The position numbers and the translations under genes were made by a program. Positions 1-4,861 of a DNA stretch of 5,902 bases are shown here, piece by piece (the stretch's first letter is position 1; every line of letters starts with the position of its first letter). Origin of the DNA: Candidatus Heimdallarchaeota archaeon (GTDB taxonomy: Archaea > Asgardarchaeota > Heimdallarchaeia > JABLTI01); NCBI GenBank assembly GCA_023128635.1, contig JAGMDP010000065.1:1-5902 (forward strand), read 5' to 3'. The notes below the pieces were generated by a model. It was not told the origin of the DNA, did not search any database, and saw only the letters and a list, made by a program, of their open reading frames with translations.

Positions 1-36
1 GTGCTAATTCCATAAAAATTTCTTAATTTCCTTCTC

Positions 37-54
37 TTTTTTTTATTTTTTTTT
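37..54 (+). terminator. Oligo-T tract, possible terminator of an upstream gene
   Basis: Two runs of 8 and 9 T are separated by a single A. There is no GC-rich hairpin in front, which fits archaeal-type intrinsic termination on oligo-T rather than a bacterial rho-independent terminator. All three + strand frames close within the first 26 bases, so the end of an upstream gene could lie at the window edge, but no coding can be shown there. Confidence 0.4.
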
Positions 55-93
55 CTATATTTCGAATTCTAAATGTAAAAATCATCATAATAA

Positions 94-105
94 AAACTTA
101 TAATC
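94..105 (+). promoter_or_regulatory. TATA-like box of the MFS transporter gene
   Basis: The stretch AAACTTATAATC has an A-rich BRE-like left part followed by a TTATAAT core. Its centre lies about 45 nt before the TTG start at 148. With the usual archaeal spacing of about 25 nt, this puts transcription start near 125-128 and gives a short leader of about 20 nt. The call rests on spacing and composition only; the background is AT-rich. Confidence 0.4.
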
Positions 106-119
106 TACTGACATAATCT

Positions 120-142
120 ATCATTGGTTTATATCCAGTGAT
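120..142. repeat. Inverted repeat before the transporter start (operator or hairpin candidate)
   Basis: The 8-base arms ATCATTGG (120-127) and CCAGTGAT (135-142) are complementary except for one G-T pair, around a 7-base spacer. The repeat ends 5 bases before the TTG start and includes the weak AGTGA ribosome-site candidate at 137-141. It could be a repressor operator over the transcription start, as is usual for regulated drug exporters, or an RNA hairpin masking the start. No regulator gene is in the window. Confidence 0.35.
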
Positions 143-147
143 TAATA

Positions 148-1686
148 TTGGCGAAAGCAGAACAGAGTACTTCCGACTTATCAACTAATTCATCTATTGA
201 TGAGAAAGACAAGCAAAACCAACCAATAAGAACTGGGGTTCTTGTTAGTTCCATTGGTATTGGAATATTTATGAGTGCTTTAGACGAATCTATCATGACT
301 GTAGGCATTCCTAAAATTGCTGTTTTTTTTGGAACTGACAAGCTTCATGTGCAATGGACTGTTTTAGTCTATTTACTTGTAATTGTTGCTTTAACAGCTG
401 GTGCAGGTCATTTAGGTGATAGATTTAGTACTAAAAGAGTTTTTCAGGCAGGTATGGTTCTTTTTGCTTTTGGGTCCTTATTATGTGCATTAACTGGTTA
501 TTCTAATCATCTTTATTTGTTAATTCTAGCAAGAGCATTTCAAGGAATTGGAGCAGCTGGACTTTTAGCAAATGGTAATGCAATTGTCACACGTTTCACA
601 GATGAAGAGAAGCGAGGTCTAGCTATTGGATTAACTGCTTTGATTGCAGCATTAGGTGTAGTTGTGGGTCCTGCTTTAGGTGGTGTGATGATTCAGTATC
701 TTGGTTGGGCAAGTGTTTTCTGGATTAATGTGCCGATAGGAGTCCTTGGTTTCCTTTATGTTCATTTCGCTATTCCCCCAACTCCTTCCTTAGAAAAAGA
801 ACAGCAGAAAGGAGATCCTTTTGGGTCAATCATATTTGCAGCTTTTATGACAGCTTTCATAGCAAGTATTGTTCTGTTTGCTGAAACAACAATAAATCGA
901 CCAATGATGTGGGCTGGAATAAGTTTTGGGATCAGTATTCTTTTATTAGTCGGATTCATTCTTTGGGAGCGGCGAGTAGAATATCCGTTCATTAATCTTA
1001 AGTTATTTAAAAACCGGAAATTCACAATTGGCACTTTGTGTGCGTTAGCAACGTATATTGCATTGAATTCGGTTGCATTTCAACTTCCTTTCTATATGAA
1101 TGATATCCTTAATTATTCTACATTACAAATAGGTTTAGTAATTATGGCTGTGCCCATTGGATTAGGGATTACTGCACCCATCTTTGGTAAAATATCTAGT
1201 AAAGTCGATTCGAGAATTTTATCTACAATAGGTTTAGGAGCGATATTTTTTGCATTGCTTATAGGTTCACTCCTAATCAAATTTGAATCCCCATTGTGGT
1301 TTTATGTGATAATAGCAGCAATAATTGGTCTAGCTATTGGAACTTTTACATCTCCGAATAGCAATTCCGTAATGTCGAGTGTACCAAAAGATGAATTGGG
1401 TATTGTCAGTGGTTTCCTACAATTAGCAAGAAATATTGGTTATACAATCGGAACAGCACTATCTACGACCATTTTCTACTTAATTCTTAATTTGGTTATG
1501 CAAAGTACTGGTAATCCAAATGAATTAGCGAATGAGAATTACATTCCAACTGTAAAAATATTATTTGGTATTCTTGGTGTCTTCATGATTATTGCAATAA
1601 TTCTCTCAGCATTACGTGGACCAGAAACCTGGCATAATAATAACTCAAATTCAAAGATTGTAGAAGACACAGAACCAGCAAAATAG
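148..1686 (+). CDS. DHA2-type 14-TM major facilitator superfamily exporter
   Basis: This is a predicted proton-coupled multidrug-type exporter of the EmrB/QacA (DHA2) branch, acting in the cytoplasmic membrane; its substrate is unknown. The 512 residues begin with a polar tail of about 28 residues rich in Ser, Asp, Lys and Gln. About 14 hydrophobic segments follow, the first near 31-49 and the last near 468-489. Family motifs are visible: the LDESIMTVGIP stretch (45-55, motif D1 type), G87-x-L-G-D-R92 with basic K96/R97 (motif A), R129-A-F-Q-G133 (motif B), and G174-P-x-x-G-G179 in TM5 (antiporter motif C) followed by WASVFWINVPIG. Length fits the family. The start is TTG at 148: an in-frame stop lies at 139-141, and the first in-frame ATG (271) would delete most of TM1. 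An AGTGA sequence 6 nt upstream is a weak ribosome site. It appears monocistronic, with 113 bases before the next gene. The family call is firm; drug export is inferred. Confidence 0.93.
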   Translation: MAKAEQSTSDLSTNSSIDEKDKQNQPIRTGVLVSSIGIGIFMSALDESIMTVGIPKIAVFFGTDKLHVQWTVLVYLLVIVALTAGAGHLGDRFSTKRVFQAGMVLFAFGSLLCALTGYSNHLYLLILARAFQGIGAAGLLANGNAIVTRFTDEEKRGLAIGLTALIAALGVVVGPALGGVMIQYLGWASVFWINVPIGVLGFLYVHFAIPPTPSLEKEQQKGDPFGSIIFAAFMTAFIASIVLFAETTINRPMMWAGISFGISILLLVGFILWERRVEYPFINLKLFKNRKFTIGTLCALATYIALNSVAFQLPFYMNDILNYSTLQIGLVIMAVPIGLGITAPIFGKISSKVDSRILSTIGLGAIFFALLIGSLLIKFESPLWFYVIIAAIIGLAIGTFTSPNSNSVMSSVPKDELGIVSGFLQLARNIGYTIGTALSTTIFYLILNLVMQSTGNPNELANENYIPTVKILFGILGVFMIIAIILSALRGPETWHNNNSNSKIVEDTEPAK

Positions 1687-1758
1687 TAATTATTGATTTT
1701 CTGCTAAATCTTTAAATAAGTTTGATATAAAATAATTAGCAAATTACCATCTATTAGA

Positions 1759-1768
1759 ATATATTATA
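1759..1768 (+). promoter_or_regulatory. TATA-like box before the iron-sulfur/SDR/PlsY-like cluster
   Basis: ATATATTATA lies about 36 nt before the ATG at 1800, which would give a short leader of about 10 nt containing the GGTG ribosome site. A second candidate, GATATAAAAT (1724-1733), would give a leader of about 45 nt. The 1687-1799 gap has no clear hairpin terminator for the transporter gene. It carries one GC-rich patch just before the ATG, where the palindromes ACCGGT (1786-1791) and GTGCAC (1790-1795) overlap. Confidence 0.35.
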
Positions 1769-1788
1769 CTATCATAACTATCTGTACC

Positions 1789-1792
1789 GGTG
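1789..1792 (+). promoter_or_regulatory. GGTG ribosome-binding site fixing the 1800 start
   Basis: GGTG lies 7 nt before the ATG and matches the GGTGA-type Shine-Dalgarno core common in archaea. It supports ATG 1800 as the start and thus keeps the N-terminal C-x-x-C pair in the protein. Confidence 0.5.
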
Positions 1793-1799
1793 CACAACT

Positions 1800-2669
1800 A
1801 TGTGTGATCATTGTTTAAAGCATGGTACCGCTGGAAAGTGGTATCTTAATGCGAAAAATTATTCTAATGAAATAGTCGAAGAATATAATCTTCAAGAATT
1901 CCTACAAGAGCAATATAAGAATTTTGAGCAAATTGCTGTTCGAAAAGTCGCTGGTTTTAGCGGAGTCGGTCTTGGTTACAAGATTCAAATGCCAATTATT
2001 GGTCGTGTTGTCAAGCATTTTGCTGAACAAATGCTTCATAGTACTAAACCTCCAACGGATCCATTTAAAGCTGAAGGACACATTGGTCAAGTTGTTCCTT
2101 TGGATGATGCAATCGCGATTCTAGAGCATTGTGCTGTGGAACCAATTATCCAAAAATATTGCATGTGTCGGTATATGCATCGTGGAGAAAAAGATGCTTG
2201 CTGTATCAACTTTGGAGTAATGTCTGAAATCATCGAAAAACTCCCCCGTTTTATTCCTGTCGATGAGAAATTCCAATTAACTCGAGAAGAAGCAATAGAA
2301 CGATTCAAGGAACATAACAAGAAAGGATACATTGGAACTATTTGGTATGGTCCTTATCCTTACATCAATAATTTGTGTTCTTGTGCGAATCCTGAATGTG
2401 CTGGGATCAGACCTCGTCTAGATTTTGGTATAAATTCGATTTACAAAGCTGAATATGTGGTTGATATTGAACCAGATCAATGCCAAGGATGCATTTCTTG
2501 TATTTCAAAATGTCAATTTAATGCAATAGAATTTGATCCAATCAAAAAACGATGCTCCGTTGATTTAACAAAATGTTATGGTTGTGGTGTTTGCTTACAT
2601 GCATGCAAATACGATGCTATGAGAATTTATCCACGAAAAGATTTTCCCGAGTTGAAAGGAATCTATTAG
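1800..2669 (+). CDS. Cysteine-rich iron-sulfur protein with C-terminal 2x[4Fe-4S] ferredoxin domain
   Basis: This is a soluble electron-transfer or Fe-S protein of 289 residues with 19 cysteines. The C-terminal part is a bacterial-type dicluster domain: C228-x2-C231-x2-C234-x3-C238 and C259-x2-C262-x2-C265-x3-C269, each able to hold one [4Fe-4S] cluster. Neither fourth Cys is followed by the usual Pro. The first two-thirds is not plain ferredoxin. It has C2-x-x-C5 at the extreme N-terminus, a C121-x-C123-R motif followed by C134-C135, and C193-x-C195-x4-C200, which could bind one further cluster. From memory, proteins with a similar start (a CxxC-x-x-HG.. then KWYLNAKNYS-like stretch) occur in anaerobic sulfate-reducing and syntrophic bacteria, annotated only as 4Fe-4S ferredoxins. 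There is no signal peptide or membrane segment, so it is probably cytoplasmic. It is first in a co-directional cluster and lies 11 nt before a second ferredoxin gene, its likely partner. The electron donor and acceptor are unknown. Confidence 0.9.
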   Translation: MCDHCLKHGTAGKWYLNAKNYSNEIVEEYNLQEFLQEQYKNFEQIAVRKVAGFSGVGLGYKIQMPIIGRVVKHFAEQMLHSTKPPTDPFKAEGHIGQVVPLDDAIAILEHCAVEPIIQKYCMCRYMHRGEKDACCINFGVMSEIIEKLPRFIPVDEKFQLTREEAIERFKEHNKKGYIGTIWYGPYPYINNLCSCANPECAGIRPRLDFGINSIYKAEYVVDIEPDQCQGCISCISKCQFNAIEFDPIKKRCSVDLTKCYGCGVCLHACKYDAMRIYPRKDFPELKGIY

Positions 2670-2675
2670 GAAGTG
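2668..2675 (+). promoter_or_regulatory. Ribosome-binding site for the TTG-started small ferredoxin
   Basis: AGGAAGTG overlaps the stop codon of the preceding gene, and its AGGA core sits 9 nt before the TTG at 2681. It decides the start of the small ferredoxin in a frame that has no suitable ATG and indicates coupled translation of the pair. Confidence 0.55.
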
Positions 2676-2680
2676 CTTCG

Positions 2681-2938
2681 TTGGGTAAAAAAACCAAAAT
2701 CAAAATTGATTATTCTATTTGTGGGGATGGGAATGAAATTGATCCTCGAGAGTGTTTGAAATGCCTTAAAGTCTGTGAACCTGCTCTCTTCCTCCTGCAT
2801 GAATCATTTGGAGTTGAAGAAGAAAACCCGTATGATCCACAGATTTGGCGTGTTACCCCACTTTATCCTTCTCTTTGTACGAGATGTATGAAATGTGTAG
2901 ATTCATGTCCAGGAAAAGCAATTCAAGTTACTTGGTAA
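2681..2938 (+). CDS. Small dicluster [4Fe-4S] ferredoxin-like protein
   Basis: This is a predicted 85-residue electron carrier with exactly eight cysteines, enough for two [4Fe-4S] clusters. The second set is classical: C66-x2-C69-x2-C72-x3-C76-P. The first is unusual: C14-x10-C25-x2-C28-x3-C32-E-P, with the first ligand displaced by a ten-residue loop. A conserved-looking DPQIWRVTPLYP stretch (52-63) lies between the sets. I chose TTG 2681 because AGGA lies at a good distance upstream, the gap to the preceding stop is only 11 nt, and the only in-frame ATG (2573) would overlap the previous gene by 97 bases and add a meaningless out-of-frame translation of its cluster motif. The tight spacing implies co-transcription and probably a complex or electron relay with the larger Fe-S protein. 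It could also be a detached C-terminal domain of that protein; the two frames differ. Confidence 0.82.
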   Translation: MGKKTKIKIDYSICGDGNEIDPRECLKCLKVCEPALFLLHESFGVEEENPYDPQIWRVTPLYPSLCTRCMKCVDSCPGKAIQVTW

Positions 2939-2966
2939 GATAATGCAAAAATAGGAGAAATACTAA

Positions 2967-3998
2967 ATGGCGAAAAATAAATCTAAAGAAGCTGATTTCA
3001 ATAGATGCTTGGTCATCGGAGGATCAGGCATGCTTGGCTATGAAATTGTTAAGCAACTACAAAATGAAGGTAAATTTATACGAGTATTGGATATCCAACC
3101 CTTACAAGAAAAAAATGATAATGTTGATTTTGTACTAGGGGACATTTGTGATAAAGAAATTGTTCGTAAGGCTTGTGAAAATATCGATGTTGTTTTTCAA
3201 ACTGCAGCTGCGGTTTGGGACCCAAAACTTCCTGCAAAAATCTACGATGATGTTAACATTACCGGAAACAAGAATGTTATTGAAGTCTGTAAGGAACTCG
3301 GTGTTTCTAAATTGGTTTATTCAAGTACTTTAGATGTCGTAGTTGACGGTAAGAAACCCATTGTTTATGGTGATGAATCCTTACCATATCCGAAAAAGCT
3401 GCCAAAAGACCATTATTCTAGAACGAAAATTATTGCAGAACAAATGGTTATTGCTGCAAACTCCCCTGAATTACTAACTTGCTCTTTAAGACCAGTTGGT
3501 ATGTACGGTCCAAGAGATATGTATCACATTGCAAATATCATTAAGGTTGCAAAGAGTAACAATAATATTAAACTTGGAGATGGTTCAGCAAAGTTCAGTC
3601 ATGTGTATTCAGAAAATGCTGCACATGCTCATGTTCTTGCAGCTAAGAACCTAAAACCCGACTCTCCAGTTTGTGGGCAAAATTATTTTGTATGTGATCA
3701 TCAACCTGCAGATAATCTCTTTACTTTCATGGAAGCATTTTTGGAAGGATTAGGTTTACCCTTACCAAAGCGATCTATTCCCTATCGTCTTGCATATTTT
3801 CTTGCTACTATCGCTGAAATTTTTAGTCCTAAATCAAATTTCAATCGTTTCTCTGTAATCCAAACATGTATTGATCACACATTTGTTCATGATAAAGCAA
3901 CGCGGGATTTTGGTTATGAACCAATCGTCTCTAAAGAAGAAGCATTTGAAAGAACACTCACTTGGTTTAAAAAACAAGAAAGTGAGAAAATCGAATAA
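2967..3998 (+). CDS. Extended SDR: NAD(P)-dependent epimerase / 3-beta-hydroxysteroid dehydrogenase-like (OleD/NSDHL-like)
   Basis: This is a cytoplasmic oxidoreductase of 343 residues with an N-terminal Rossmann fold. It shows the G18-G-S-G21-M-L-G24 dinucleotide loop, acidic D42 at the end of the second strand (suggesting NAD rather than NADP), D59 in the GDICD segment, and the catalytic S119/S120/T121 with Y150-S-R-T-K154 (YxxxK). RPVGMYGPRD (175-184) and the SHVYSENAAHAHVLAA segment (211-226) resemble the 3-beta-HSD branch, which includes sterol-4-carboxylate 3-dehydrogenase (NSDHL/Erg26) and OleD of bacterial hydrocarbon synthesis, more than sugar-nucleotide epimerases. The substrate is therefore more likely a hydroxy or beta-keto lipid-like compound than a nucleotide sugar; this is inference. 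The start is supported by AGGAG (2953-2957), 9 nt before the ATG. It lies 28 nt after the small ferredoxin and 78 nt before the PlsY-like gene. The family call is firm; the substrate is unknown. Confidence 0.9.
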   Translation: MAKNKSKEADFNRCLVIGGSGMLGYEIVKQLQNEGKFIRVLDIQPLQEKNDNVDFVLGDICDKEIVRKACENIDVVFQTAAAVWDPKLPAKIYDDVNITGNKNVIEVCKELGVSKLVYSSTLDVVVDGKKPIVYGDESLPYPKKLPKDHYSRTKIIAEQMVIAANSPELLTCSLRPVGMYGPRDMYHIANIIKVAKSNNNIKLGDGSAKFSHVYSENAAHAHVLAAKNLKPDSPVCGQNYFVCDHQPADNLFTFMEAFLEGLGLPLPKRSIPYRLAYFLATIAEIFSPKSNFNRFSVIQTCIDHTFVHDKATRDFGYEPIVSKEEAFERTLTWFKKQESEKIE

Positions 3999-4027
3999 AA
4001 AACACATTCAATTTGACTGTAAAAGAG

Positions 4028-4039
4028 AAAAAATTATAG
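4028..4039 (+). promoter_or_regulatory. Possible internal TATA-like box before the PlsY-like gene
   Basis: AAAAAATTATAG lies about 43 nt before the ATG at 4077, within the 78-base gap that is the widest in the cluster. It could let the last gene be expressed separately. The evidence is weak in AT-rich DNA. Confidence 0.22.
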
Positions 4040-4076
4040 TAATACAAGAATTAAGTCATATAAAGAAGGTCATCAA

Positions 4077-4781
4077 ATGGACCCTGCTATTGTTAGTGGG
4101 CTTGTATTTTTAGCCCTTGGTTCTTATCTATATGGCTCAATCTGCTGGGCTATTGTTATTAATTGGTTAAAAGAAAGAGAAGATATTAGACAACATGGCG
4201 ATAATAATCCGGGTGCTTTCAATACTGGACGAAATCTGGGGAAAAAATACGGTATCCTTGTGATGCTTTTGGATACAACAAAAGGTCTTATTCCTGCTAT
4301 AATTGCTACCAATGTGAATTTTAAGGAACAACAAAGTTGGGCAGTAGGTTTAGCAGCAACCTTTGCTTTACTTGGTCATTGCTATCCTATCTTCTTTAAA
4401 TTCAAAGGTGGTAATGGATACTCTACCATTTTTGGTTTCATGTTTATTTATAACCCTTGGATGGTCTTAGAGTGGGGAATGTTTGTCTTTCTCCTTACTT
4501 TAATATTCAAATACATAAGACCGATGCAATTGATAGCAATAACTGCAACAGGTGCTTTTGGATTAATTATAGAATGGCCATTCTATTGGAGGAACTTCGG
4601 TCCATTATTAACGAGTGAGATGGCGATGATTACAATTCCTGTAATGACTCTTACTGTTGCTCTAATACAATTACCTCGATTTGTCCCGTATTTCTTTGGT
4701 ATCTACAAAGGAACCGAAGAGAAGATGTTCTTGTTTGCTCCTCTTTTTAAGAAAAAAGAAGCTGCTTCTGAACAGGAGTAA
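4077..4781 (+). CDS. PlsY-family membrane protein (glycerol-3-phosphate acyltransferase-like, divergent active site)
   Basis: This is an integral membrane protein of 234 residues, slightly longer than typical PlsY (about 200), with about six or seven hydrophobic segments and a charged C-terminal tail. Family landmarks appear in order: G20-S-I near TM1, GDNNPGAFNTGR (41-52, motif 1), the LLDTTKG segment with D66 and K69, G100-H-x-x-P then FKFKGGNG (107-114, motif 2), and R201...G212-T-E214 (motif 3). PlsY transfers an acyl group from acyl-phosphate to glycerol-3-phosphate to begin bacterial phospholipid synthesis. Several key positions differ here: the motif 1 Ser is Asp (D42), the motif 2 GGKG Lys is Asn (N113), and the motif 3 His and Asn align with F202 and Y205. 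R52 and E214 are kept. The exact reaction is thus doubtful, though an acyl- or glycerol-phosphate-related substrate is likely. GAAGGTCATC (4065-4074) precedes the ATG as a good ribosome site. It is last in the cluster, directly followed by oligo-T. Confidence 0.85.
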   Translation: MDPAIVSGLVFLALGSYLYGSICWAIVINWLKEREDIRQHGDNNPGAFNTGRNLGKKYGILVMLLDTTKGLIPAIIATNVNFKEQQSWAVGLAATFALLGHCYPIFFKFKGGNGYSTIFGFMFIYNPWMVLEWGMFVFLLTLIFKYIRPMQLIAITATGAFGLIIEWPFYWRNFGPLLTSEMAMITIPVMTLTVALIQLPRFVPYFFGIYKGTEEKMFLFAPLFKKKEAASEQE

Positions 4782-4788
4782 TTTTTTT
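4782..4788 (+). terminator. Oligo-T terminator after the cluster
   Basis: Seven T follow the TAA stop of the PlsY-like gene immediately, with further T-rich sequence to about 4807 and no hairpin. This fits archaeal oligo-T termination and separates the cluster from the phosphotransferase gene, which has its own TATA-like box. Confidence 0.45.
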
Positions 4789-4819
4789 CTACCTCTGATA
4801 TTCTTTACAGAAAATAGTT

Positions 4820-4832
4820 ATGTATAAGATTA
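4820..4832 (+). promoter_or_regulatory. TATA-like box of the phosphotransferase gene
   Basis: ATGTATAAGATTA has a TATAAG core about 36 nt before ATG 4862, predicting transcription start near 4850 and a leader of about 10 nt. If real, it rules out the upstream in-frame ATG at 4820 as a start, because that codon would lie inside the promoter. Confidence 0.35.
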
Positions 4833-4861
4833 GCTTAGTGTCAAAAAACAAGTTGACCACA

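Noticed and set aside
129..341. Antisense open frame at the start of the transporter gene
   Set aside because: It is the complement of clearly coding MFS sequence, with no motif and no separate ribosome site.
1786..1795. Overlapping palindromes ACCGGT and GTGCAC as an operator
   Set aside because: They are only 6 bases each and explained in part by the GGTG ribosome site; too short to support a binding site.
1687..1799. Small RNA or riboswitch in the intergenic gap
   Set aside because: The gap is AT-rich without a stable stem apart from the short palindromes near its end; a promoter explains it.
2573..2680. ATG 2573 as the start of the small ferredoxin
   Set aside because: It overlaps the preceding gene's second cluster motif by 97 bases and gives an implausible N-terminus; TTG 2681 has a well-spaced ribosome site.
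3871..4113. 80-residue open frame across the end of the SDR gene and the start of the PlsY-like gene
   Set aside because: It is out of frame with both genes, Lys-rich low-complexity in content and resembles no family; it is a by-product of AT-rich coding.
4820..4861. Upstream in-frame ATG 4820 for the phosphotransferase
   Set aside because: It lies inside the TATA-like box, lacks a ribosome site and adds 14 residues before the family's first helix; kept only as an alternative.
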